A stretch of DNA of 64,000 bases, taken from assembly GCA_910591455.2 (NCBI GenBank), contig OU342807.1, positions 1,022,747-1,086,746 of the forward strand. The letters are read 5' to 3'. The DNA comes from Pholis gunnellus (lineage: Eukaryota; Chordata; Actinopteri; Perciformes; Pholidae). Under the pieces are notes generated by a model that made no database searches, was not told the origin of the DNA, and saw nothing but the letters and a program-made list of their open reading frames with translations. Position 1 is the first letter of the stretch. Every line of letters starts with the position of its first letter. The position numbers and the translations under genes were made by a program. Below are positions 23,323 to 34,700 of the stretch, piece by piece.

Positions 23323-24960
23323 GTAAGATGAGCTCATCCTTTATTTGTGCCTCAGAGCAACAACAAGAAGCATCGGTAAAAAACTAAACAAGTAGATATA
23401 TATGCAGTATATATATTATATATATATAGTTATAGTATATCGTTTTAGACCGATTTTGACCTTGTGATGGTGCCGCTCCACCAACCGTTCATCCACTTTC
23501 ACTTTAAACTAAATGTTGACCTGGTGGTGGCGCTAGAGAGAAAGTCACAGGATCTCCAGAGTCATCACATTTATGTCTGAACCACATTGCTTCAGTCCAT
23601 CCCATAGTTCATAGTTCAGTCCACTAGCATGGCTAAAAACAAACAGCATTATGATTTGAGTTCCTCTGATTGATGAGCGTTCATCACTGAACAGTTTGTC
23701 CTGAAGGGGGCGCCATACTGTCATATGTACATGGACTCAACAGCTGAACCACACAAAAAACACTCACTCTGTCTCTTTAGTGTCGGAGCACAAACATCCT
23801 CCAGTAGCTGTGTTTCAGTAGCTCCTATTCTTTCTCAATATGCGTTCTTGTCTGTACTTGATGTGAATTCTCTCCAATCAGAACTCTGACTGACACACCT
23901 TTTGTTTACTGGCAGCACTACAGCACAGAACGGGGTTCTGCTCTCACGTCTTACTGACGAGTCCTGACTTGGATTTGAAGGTGTGAGGACGCGATGGCTG
24001 CGTCTGTCGGTGTCTGCAGACGAAGATAGAAAGTCTCTTTGAGCTCATCTGGATGTGACTTTAACAGGTGAGTGACTTTAACAGGTATCTGTAGACTCTC
24101 TGATGAAGGAGCTCTGCTGACATTTGTGACAGAATAAACTTGTAGATGAGAGCAGTGATCAATTCTTTCAGCTCTGATATTTACTCTTTGTATCTGAATC
24201 AATTCACTCATATTCTGTCATATGTAACTTTATGGCCAAAGTCTTTTCAGCCTTTGAGTCTTTTCATGTTCCGTTGAGTCAGATTTTATCATCACCAGGA
24301 AACAAGTTTGATTTTAATCTGCACTGACTCACTGCTGAAATATGTGCACTTTATTCTCTGACTGATCAAAACTACACACAAGAACAGCTGTTTGTTGTCT
24401 TTACCTGGAGACACATTTAGGAAAATTCATGCATACTTCAAAACATGCAGACCGCACAGTGGGCTTAGGAGTGACAGGAACCCTTTGGTAGAAGGCTCAG
24501 CCTGTGTTTATAGAACTAGGGTTACACTATCGTACCCTTCGTTCTGACTCACACAGGCTCCGCCCTCTATTGGTAGAGTGGGTGGAGCCCAATGAACACA
24601 CTCCCAGAAGTTAAGCTTAATTCACACTCGCTGTAGTGAAGCCGGCACCAGAAAGTGACTTAACTACGGCCTGGTGTCGTGCGTAAAGGGTCTTTAAGAG
24701 GACACGGCACTTGGTCGTGCATCTCGGATTATTTGTAACTTGTTACATGCGCCGCGCAGTCATGTGACTGTCACAAATAGTTCACTGATTGACTGCCTTG
24801 TGTACTTTTATCATGTTTGTCTTGTTGTCTGTGTTGATTGTAATGTGTGTCGAGATGGATGCCTCGCCTTCTATTGCAAACCAAGTCCAAATAAACTGTA
24901 CAAATAAAAGTAACCTACCCTAACCTGTGACTTTTTTTCATTACTTTTTTCAACATACTA
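23323..24960. other. Upstream region of gene B, no coding exon recognised
   Basis: Holds a TA microsatellite (about 23396-23440), a block matching 3840-3960 (near 23640-23770) and the block matching 8060-8735 (23865-24690). 24690-24790 matches 10055-10135. Confidence 0.5.
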
Positions 24961-24966
24961 TACTAT

Positions 24967-25128
24967 GGCTTCGGGCCCATCTTCTGAGGTCACATACCCA
25001 GGATAAGTTGGGTAAAGCTGGGGAGGAGGTGGTTTAGTGGCTTCATCTCCGGCCCCTGATGACGACGGTAGAAGCAACGGTATCAACTTAGCGTGAGCGT
25101 AGTCGATCTCAAAGCCCTCAAGGATAAG
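24967..25128 (-). pseudogene. Fragment of the HIT-fold gene inside the NLR array
   Basis: About 90% identical by eye to 49975-50135, the C-terminal coding part of the HIT gene. The minus-strand frame stays open and keeps EGFEIDYAHAKLIPLL, PSSSGAGDEATKPPP and YPTYPGYVTSEDGPEA; the one length change is a 3-bp deletion. The rest of the gene is absent and the fragment stops at a TA repeat (25136), so it is a partial duplicate rather than a gene. Confidence 0.7.
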
Positions 25129-25135
25129 ACAGGCT

Positions 25136-25545
25136 TATATATATATATATATACACACACACATATATACATTTTAAAATATATATATATATGTGACAGT
25201 GAGCCCTTGTTGCTGTACTTCATCTCCTTGGAGCAGAGGCTGCATTCAGCATACTCTGCCTGTTTAGACCTCCATCTTTATCCAGACCCACCTCCACCTT
25301 TATCCAGACCCACCTCCACCTTTATCCAGGCCCAGCTCCATCTTTATCCAGACCCACCTCCACCTTTATCCAGGCCCAGCTCCACCTTTATCCAGGCCCA
25401 GCTCCACCTTTATCCAGACCCAGCTCCTTCACATCTCAGCCCTGCGTCAAGCTGCGCTACACAAACAGCCTCCTCTTCCTGAAGATCTTTGACCTCATCA
25501 CCTCATCAGTATCTGGGCCTTTCATTCTACTTTGAGTTAAAACAA
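25136..25545. repeat. TA repeat, BED-finger-like scrap and 22-bp minisatellite
   Basis: 25136-25192 is TA/CA repeat. On the minus strand, 25195-25255 reads ECSLCSKEMKYSNKGS, resembling the start of a BED zinc finger. 25262-25430 has about seven imperfect copies of a 22-bp unit, CCTCCACCTTTATCCAGACCCA. Confidence 0.5.
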
Positions 25546-26575
25546 ACAACCTGCATGTTTCATCATGTTACGTTTTTTCCTCCTAAATCGCGATAATGAC
25601 GAACGTTAACAGTCCACAGAGTTCCGCATGCAGTGAACGTTAACTTAACCCAGCAAGTCTGAACTGTAACGGAACATAACGGAACTTAAACTGTAACGAA
25701 GGGAAAGACGCTGTAGACATCTTAACGCTGATTGGGCAAAACTCCACACGTCACATCAAAGATGTTTTATTGTGAAGATCACCACATCACCTTTTCTCCT
25801 CGTCAAACTCCAATCTGAGAAACGCTGGCTGGTCAGTTGACCCTATTTTGATTCAAAACGGCGAATTTAGCCGAAAAGCAACAAGTTTGCAGGTATGAAT
25901 AAAGTTCTTTAAATAAAACAAATCTGCATTTCCCCCCCGCGCCCCACCTGCAATACCACTGCACCCCACTAGAGGGCCACACCCCACAGTTTGAGAACCA
26001 CTGCCGTAGGCACAGCTACGGGGACAATTTTTGGGGTTAAATGTCTTGCTCAAAGACACATTGACATGCAACAAGCTGAGATATATATCTATATCTATAT
26101 ATATATATATATATATATCTATAGATATATAGATATATATAAATAAATAAACGGAGGCGTCTGAGGTCCACGTCAGCAGAATTCTGAATTAATCTCAAGG
26201 ACAATCTGCTACAGAGCTTAACCTTCCATGCGTTTCTACTGGTAGAGACGTTTAGAAGGAGGGGCCAACACATTCATCTGGTTTAAGAGTTGTGTTGAGA
26301 AGTGAGGAAGTGATGACGTGGCTGTAATGCACCAATAAGATGGAAGAAGAAGAAGAAGAAGAAGAAGAAAAGGGAGTGATGTGAGAGAGGAAGGAAGTTG
26401 AGTCACAGCTACATGTTCACTCAAACATTCTCTGACGCTCCATTTTGTCTCTCCAGCTGTGAGTCTGTAACAGTCGAGGCTGTTGGGTTTTAACGGTCTT
26501 CTATTGTTCTTTACTATTGTTTTGATGAGCTTATGAATTAAACTCTGTGATTAGAAGCTGAAGACTACAACGGCC
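25546..26575. other. Intergenic with hAT end and simple repeats
   Basis: About 25930-26003 ends CCCACAGTTTGAGAACCACTG, a hAT-like terminus. A TA/ATCT repeat lies at 26080-26140 and (GAA)n at about 26345-26370. No gene is recognised. Confidence 0.45.
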
Positions 26576-26609
26576 ATGTTGTTTCTGGATTTCATCCTTC
26601 ATATCTCAG
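26576..26609 (+). CDS. Possible orphan signal-peptide exon
   Basis: ATG in context CGGCCATGT encodes MLFLDFILHIS and ends phase 1 at CAG|GTATGA, the usual phase for secreted or immunoglobulin-type signal exons. No downstream partner exon is found. It could equally be chance. Confidence 0.2.
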
Positions 26610-26852
26610 GTATGAATGACTATGAATATTAAAAACTATTCACAGTAAATGTGGAAGAACAGAGAATGTAACATATCATGGCTCTGCTGAAGAATAAGAG
26701 TCAGATTGTAAACAAATGTTGAAAGATGGAAGATTTAAAAGAGTGAAGATTACATTACATGTGAGCTCTGAAGATGATCACTTCACCTGATGCTTTCACT
26801 CTTTCTTTCTTTCTTCCTCAACAACTACCGACTGAATAAATATGATCTAATG

Positions 26853-26948
26853 CAGGGGTGTCCACACTTTTTCGGCTTGCGAGCTACTTTTAAAATGACC
26901 AAGTCAAAATGATATACCTACATTAAAAATGCTAAATATCTATTTATT

Positions 26949-26989
<41 letters not shown>

Positions 26990-27795
26990 CTGAGTATACT
27001 TTATATTTACAATATATGTTGGCGCACCTTGCATAACTGCATGAACCCTTATTGCACAATACAATTCTATACATGTGTGGTCATTACCTTACTCTGATGA
27101 CTTGCACTGAATAGAATCAACCAGGTTTAAATATTCCGGACAGTAGCTGCTGGTAGCCAGCCTCAAGCAGACTTCTATGATCATCAGTCATGGTGGAACG
27201 ATATTTGGACTTAATATTCTTCATGTGGGAAAAGGCTGACTCACATAAATAAGTAGAGCCGAATAATGCAGTCAAGAAGGTGGCACATTTCCTCATGTTT
27301 GGTTACTAAAACTGTCCATGACAGCGTTGACATTTTTAATGCGAGTGAATCAACCTCAATATCTTCCTGAAATGTGCAGCACATAAATGTAGCGTCTGGC
27401 TCGAGTAAAGCAAAGTCTTGAAAGCGTTTGTCAAACTCTGACAGACACTTGTCAATCTGCTCTGTGTAGCGCGCGCTGTCAAGTTGCGCACGCGCCTTCC
27501 GTTGCGTCTCCAGCTCTGACGCGAGGTTTTGGAAGTTCCCCAAATCATGGCGCTGCAGCTTTAGCTTCTTTAGTAGAAATACATTGGAAGGCTAACTAAT
27601 TAGCTCGCGGAGTTTTGCAGTAGCTCACGTTGTTGATCGCGCATGCGTGGTGACTCGTGTGTTAGAAAAGACGTGATCTCAGACTGGCTGCACTGTACGT
27701 CAATCAAGTGGCAAATGCCATGAGGACGTCACATTTATTTTGAATGGCATCCGATCTACCGGCACTACCTCCGACCGACGTATTGGGCACCTCTG
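26853..27795 (-). mobile_element. hAT element, second copy, inverted
   Basis: Same family as 21671-22597 in reverse orientation. Ends CAGGGGTGTCC and GGGCACCTCTG with a perfect 8-bp target duplication ATCTAATG (26845-26852 and 27796-27803). The transposase remnant is in broken frames on the minus strand. Confidence 0.8.
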
Positions 27796-27803
27796 ATCTA
27801 ATG

Positions 27804-28471
27804 TGTAATAATCTACTCCAGTAACGAGCTGCATATGCCCGCTATAAAAGTTCATCAGCACAGCTGACCAACCAGGAAGTGCAGAGCTGAAAACATGCAG
27901 AGCTACAGTGGGCTGAGGAGTGACAGGACCCTCTGGAGGTGAAGGTCTTTAAGTGGTCATTGGTCGTGCACCTCTGAGTATATTCATCACAGTCACGTGA
28001 CTGTCATGAATAGTTCACTGATTAAAACACTATTTACACGTCTGAGGATTTTACAAAGAAGGTCCATTCATGTTTAGAAGCTTTAGAAACTTTAGTGTTA
28101 AAAATATGTGAGTAAATATTGATCATGGTATTTTAAAAAGAGCCTGCTGACACAGCGAGGCAGTGTTGTCCAGTGATGAGCGTGTTGGTTTGGTTCTGTC
28201 TGGTGTGTTTGGAGTAAAAACAGGAGGTAGAGATACAGAGAGGAGACATGAGGGCAGAGAGAGCGCTGCAACACCTTTATACTTCTGTGAAAAGTGATTT
28301 AATGTGCTGCATTGTTCAAAAATAATGTTCTGTTGTAACAATAGTTCAGGAACAACATGGCGTCTCTCTTCATTCTAAGCACTGCAGTTCAACAAACATA
28401 AATCTTTGACATCTTTATCTGCAACAAGACTTCCTCCACGTGTGACGGTGCTTTTATTGAACCCATTACAG
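27804..28471 (+). other. 5' flank of gene B
   Basis: 28129-28471 is almost identical to 10948-11291. No gene apart from the acceptor ATTACAG at its end. Confidence 0.6.
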
Positions 28472-28496
28472 GCTGATCTCCTCTCAGTGATCAGAG

Positions 28497-28761
28497 ATGC
28501 AGGTTCCACGTCTGATCCTAGACTCTCTGGATGAGCTGGGTGCCGATGACTTCAAGAGGTTTCGGTGGAACCTCACTCAGCCGGTGCTGGACGGGTGTCA
28601 GCCCATTCCTAAGAGCTTTCTGGAGAACAAGGACCGGCCGGACACCGTCAGCAGGATGATCGACAGCTACGGTGAAGAGTCGGCTGTGAACGTGACGGTT
28701 GAAATCCTGAAGAGGATGAACCTCAACAACGAGGCGGAGAAGTTACAGAACGCACGTCCAG
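28497..28761 (+). CDS. Gene B exon: PYRIN domain
   Basis: Same as the gene A PYRIN exon apart from Asp18 (His in A). Ends CCAG|GTGAGA, phase 1. It then runs straight into sequence that in gene A follows the next exon. Confidence 0.88.
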
Positions 28762-31700
28762 GTGAGAGATCAGAGTCGTTTTGTGTCGTGTTCACACCAA
28801 ACGTGTAGATTACATCCAAAGTCAATGCACAGACGTAAAAAGACGAGAAATATGCAAATTCACCTCATTGGCGCGAGTTGAAATGTTGCAGAGTTTCCAT
28901 GTCGCGTTACTCGCAGCACCATTTGTGGTTATTCGCGTAATTCGCGTTAGATGCGCCGGAGAGGAGGAGTGGCTTATCTCCATGGAAACCATTAACAACT
29001 AAGCCATTTATTTCCGTCATCAACTAATGGAAGAAATAACTTCTATTTCTGCTGAGTACTTGTTGTGGAAGTCCCAGATATCCAATAAACTAAACGCCCT
29101 CTTGTCTGGTTCATAACATCATCCAGAGACTGTCTCTAAGAAGCCACACGTCGGCTGCTTTGCTACAGCTGTATGAACCAAAATATACTGATTTTCCTGT
29201 GATTTCATTGGAATAAATGAAGACGATTTGTAAAAAGTTTTAATTCATGTTTTGTTAGTTCTCTCCACAAGATGTGTAAGGATTACGGATACTTGAACCC
29301 AAAAGCACAACTCGGAGACAAAATACAAGTTTAGTTCTGTTTACTTGAGTTCAGGCAGGATCAAAACCGGGAGGTCAGTCAAACAAATCCAATAAGGGGC
29401 AGGCAAAAATACAAGGTCGAAAACAGGCAGACAGGGTCGGAACAGGCAGATCAGGAACAATATAAAGACGCTGGAGAACTTGGCAATAACACACAAGACA
29501 ATCTGGCAGGGAACAAATATAAGTGAGGGGACCTAAATAGTGAGGGCTGATGAGGGAATGGGCTGCAGGTGAGATGGGTGTTGAGGACCAGGTGAGGGGA
29601 ATGAGAGGTGATCGGGTGTGAATGGTAGCATCTGAAAAGACAGGAGAGCTAATTAAACAGGCAGGCATGATGAAAACAAACTACTATAATAATACTTGTT
29701 TTCTCAATGGAGTTCGGATCGATCGGTGCTATTCTCTAACATTGTAGCAGCTGCATCAACACTCAACATAACGTCATCGAGGCGTAAATACGGCAGCGTC
29801 TTTTCATTGTTTGTATCATGGTTTATACCAGGGGTCTCAAACTCAAGGCCCACAGGCCGAATCCGGCCCGCCACATCAATTTATGTGGCCCGCAAATCCG
29901 CCAGCAAAAAAAATAAAAAAGTTTAAAACAATGTAATAAAAAAAAGAAATTAAAAGTTAGACTTGATAATAAAAATATCCCCATAGCCGAAATAATGAGC
30001 TAGAAAGTCTAAATAATGAGATACTTAAACACAGTCACAGAAGCAGCTCTTTGGCTGGTTACTCTACATTTAACACATAAATGTATTGTGAGTACATTGA
30101 AGACGACTTTAAACATGAAATACTTCACGTGGGATTGTGCAAACGCACCCTTGAAAGGATTTTAAGCTTTGAACAAAGTTATTGTAATAACTTGTTTTTG
30201 ATATTTGTCTTTGATATTTTCTTTAAAGTTTGATCTTTGATCGAGTAATGTGGGTTTCTTAACCCTAAATTAAAAGGATTTAAGTTATAATAACAGAAAT
30301 GTGCTTAAATATATTTTTACATTTATATAACTACATGTACAATATTTTAACACTTGAATAAACGATAATCAAATGCAGAGACAGTTATTTACCGATATGT
30401 GAGGAGTAGTTACATTTACACAGTCTGACATTTACAACCGTGATGCTGATGTGGCCCAGAGTGAAGAGGAGTTTGAGGCCCCTGATGTAGAGACAGAAAT
30501 GACATGCCGTCTGTAAATAAGATAAATAACATAAGGCTGTTTAGTTTGTTTAATAAAAGAACAAGATGTAGACCTGATCTATAGGAAAGGAACCTTAAAT
30601 GGTTTCTGTTGTTATATGGAGCTATATAGAAAATTAAATTAAATAAAATGAACCTGACCTTCAAGGGGCGCCCCCCTAATATAATGGTAGGGGACAAACT
30701 GCACATACATTTATACGCAGTGGCGGGCCGTCAGGGCCTGCAAAGCCTTCTCTGCTGGTATAAACAGAATCACAAAGTTATAGCGATTTTATAATTTAAT
30801 AATTTTTCTTAAATATACTACATGTATTATAATTTATAACAATATTTTCCCCATTATCTTGTGTTCTCATTGCACAGCTACTGTGTTCCTCAGTTGCTCT
30901 GCTTCCAGTGCAGCTTGTTTTAAGTAGAGCTTTTATCCAATCAGATTTCACCTCTGTGTCTCTAGGTAGAAGAGAGGCCCCAGGCCTGCAGACTCACCAG
31001 TGAATCCATGTGCAGGTTAAGTGAATGGGGACGATATTGTTGATCGTCATAGTGTTCAACCAATCAGATCTTTAGTTTGCCAGAGCTGCTAGCTGGCCTA
31101 CAAGTACGTCAGCATTAACACGCAGCTCAGTTTTCAGGAGCAGCGCTGCAGTGAAGTTCTGTGCTGTGATTGGTCAGTGGGCGAGCACGTGACTATCGTG
31201 AAACAAATCTTAACAGCAGAGGCTTAGTCGAGTAGTGAGAGTTCAAATTGAAAGATATGGAAGAAATTATGATATTTTTTGCATTTTGCTTGGTGTAGAT
31301 TTTTTTTTTTACCTAGCTTTGTTTTTTAACACTCAATGGCTGAAGGAGGAGAAACGGATTTGTGAGTTGGGATTTAACCGTGAGATTAATCTTTGTCAAC
31401 AAAGAAAGGAGGATGGAGTTTGTCTTTAAGTGATCAGCATTTGGTAAATCAACTGGTTCGTTTTTTTACATCTAAGATCTGAATGGCCCTTGAGTGTGCA
31501 GCAGAATGCGTGTTGCTGCTGTTGTTTTCCTGTTAAGCTAGTTAGCTTAGCCTCCCAGAACACTTGCGGAGCACCAGCTGTTTTTTGTTGTGGTTCTTTT
31601 TGGTCCGGTTCAGAGGTCACACAGACAGTAAACATTATATTTCCTACAATTTAAGCTTCTGCATTTTCCAAATGTACTAGTATTATTCAAACGTATTGTT

Positions 31701-34700
31701 CGGTTTGTAAGCCTCGTACCGAACGGTTTAATACGAATACGTATATAGTTACAGCCCTAGAAACAAATAATAACCGTAGCTGTGGCGTCATAATGAGGTT
31801 ATAAGGTGATGTTTCAGCTGCAGGACAGCAGTGAAGGCCCAGGTATAAAATGCACGGCCCGCCACTGATTTATACACATAGTTTGGTCCGGTCTCTACTG
31901 ATATGAGGTGTCGTAGAGCTCTGTACACAGACGGCTACAATCTTTGCTTCCTGATTCAACAATGGAAGGACATCAGTGATGACAGGAGGATCATCTCAAC
32001 GCTGATAGGCTTTAAAGGCACAGCGTCACGCGAATTTGCCTCATTTCGCGTGACGCTGTGTCGCAAAAGACTGTCAGCTTCATGACAACGTGTTATTTGT
32101 GTTTGGTGTGACCACGGCATTAGACTACTAACTACTTAATTTAGGAAAAGATGGAGATTGAACAAAGCGGTAGCATCCTGCACGTTGTTGATGGAGAGTT
32201 TATGTATTGGGGTTTGGGTTAAATTCAGTTCCCTAAAAGCAAATCACCAACAAACTATTTAAAATGTAGAAGTTTCATTTTGTGGAGTTTGAGTGAACAT
32301 CATCAGACCTGCAGCAAACACTTTCACTTCTGCAGCTACAGCAGGAAGTTCAGTACTAACTTCTGACACATGCACACACATGTACTGGTTGAAGTGGTTT
32401 TGATCCTGAGGGCCCCCCCCCCCCCCCCAGACAGGGCGTCAAAAACACTGTAGACAGTTGAGACTCCATGTCGGGTGAATGTTTGATCGTGGTCGACACA
32501 GAGTAGGTGAATGTGTTGGTTGTAACCTCCCAGAGCAGGACTAAGGTCTGTTGTTTGGCTGGAACCCATTTTAGAACCATGTGTAATAATTGAATGAAAG
32601 AATAATTGAACCTAGAAATGAAGAATAGTTTGTGGAGCTACAGCTGTGTTGACAATGTCCCACAGCGATTACACTCCAACTGATCGTCTATCCCAGACAA
32701 CATGATGTAACCTACAGCACATAACACAGAAACATGTTTTAAACCTGAAAAATGAATAAAAACTAATTACCAATCAGGGGTTAACTTGAAGATAAGAAAT
32801 AGGTAATAAGTCAAATGTATAAAATAACACATACTGTAACCTCTCTCACACAGATGATGCTGATGATGGAGAGACTTCAGAGAACAGAGGAACATCCTCC
32901 TGTCAGAGCGAAGGTAAAGCTGCTGTATTCTCTGGTTTATATGGAAGCCCTGAGAGAAGAAAGTGTGGTCAATGTTTTCAGAAATACCCTCTGTGAGAGA
33001 CATTATGACTCCAAAGAAGCATTAAATTCAGTTCCCTAAAAGAAAATGACCAACAAGCTATTTAAAATGTACAAGTTTCATTTTGTGGAGTTTGAGTGAA
33101 CATCATCAGACCTGCAGCAAACACTTTCACTTCTGCAGCTACAGCAGGAAGTTCAGTCCTAACTTCTGACGCACACATGGACACACAAGTACTGGTTGAA
33201 GTGGTTTTGATCCTGAGCCCCCCCCCTCTTTGGAAACACTGTTATGTTTATTTCAATATCATGTCAGAACAAGGTCCAGGGTGTGTTTATTCATTATTAA
33301 TAATATGATTAATTTAGACATATTCTTCTTCACACAGCCAGGTTTCAGTGAGACAAACTGAATCAACATCTGATATCTAAGAGTCCACATGTGTAGAGCT
33401 CCTCTTCTACTTATTTTGTATTGTTTAAGTGTCAGACACAGTCTCTATGGGGTTTAGGATGGGTAACTGCTCTAATGGAAGCGTAGAGAAGCGTTTAAAA
33501 CTGCAACTCTGCTTCCTGGTCTCAACTCTGGGTTTTCAGGGATTAAGTCCACCAATAAACTCGGTCAGATTTCTCAATCTGCTCCATCCAAAGTGGGATG
33601 AATGTCTTCTCTTCTAATCAGACCAGACAAAAGGCAAGGACACGTTTGTTGTTAATCTGATGAAGACAGTCCTTTAGCAAAAGACCATTTGTGTTCTGCT
33701 CCTCCAACTGTAGACAAACAATCTAATAATAATTATATTTTTCATATTTGTGTTCAATATAGACGAGATGGTTCTGGGAGTACACATCTCATCTCACCAA
33801 CAAACACTTCAATCACGCTTTCGGGATACGTTCATGTGTGTACAACAGGCCTGGTTGGAGAAGAAGGATGAGAAACCTCTGGATGAGATCTACACAGAGC
33901 TGTACATCACAGCAGGGGCTGACATACACATCGACACTCAGCATGAGATCAGACAGATTGAGGCGAAGAGGGCGAAGTCAGCAAATGAAGAGAAACCAAT
34001 TCAAGCCAGCGACATATTCAAACCCCCGTCTGGAGGACACAGACCCATAAGAACAGTACTGACCAATGGAATCGCAGGAATTGGAAAAACATTTCTTGTG
34101 CACAAGTTTGTGTTGGACTGGGCTGAAAAAAGAACCAATCAAGATGTGCATCTCATTTTCCCCTTCACCTTCCGTGAGCTGAATATGAAGGAAGAAAAGT
34201 TTTGTTTGTCAGAGCTCATTCATGAATGTATCGAGGAGACCAAAGACATCACGACAGAAGCTCTTAATCACATCTTCACATCTCTGCAGTCATCAGGAAA
34301 CACCAACTACATCAAGAGTAAATTCAAACTTCTGTTTGTTTTGGATGGACTGGATGAGAGCCGCCTTCATCTGGACTTCAACAACAATAAGATCCTGACT
34401 GATGTGACAGAGTCCACCTCAGTGGATGTGCTGCTGACGAACCTCATCAGGGGGAAACTGCTTCCCTCTGCTCGCCTCTGGATAACCACACGACCTGCAG
34501 CAGCCAATCAGATCCATCCTGATTTTGTTGGCATGGTGACAGAGGTCAGAGGGTTCACTGACCCACAGAAGGAGAAGTACTTCAGGAAGAGATGCAGTGA
34601 TGAGGAGCAGGCCAGCAGGATCATCTCCCACATCAAGACCTCACGAATCCTCCACATCATGTGCCACATCCCAGTCTTCTGCTGGATCACTGCTACAGTT

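Larger units (their letters stand above)
28788..32122. mobile_element. MITE-like element carrying several nested insertions
   Basis: Relative of 11877-13195. It starts GTGTTCACACCAAACG and ends GTTTGGTGTGACCACGGCAT. Inside are the insertions at 29274-29692, 29829-30484 and 30718-31867. Confidence 0.45.

Noticed and set aside
25262..25430. CRISPR-like regular repeats
   Set aside because: Adjacent imperfect 22-bp units without unique spacers, in a vertebrate genome; a minisatellite.
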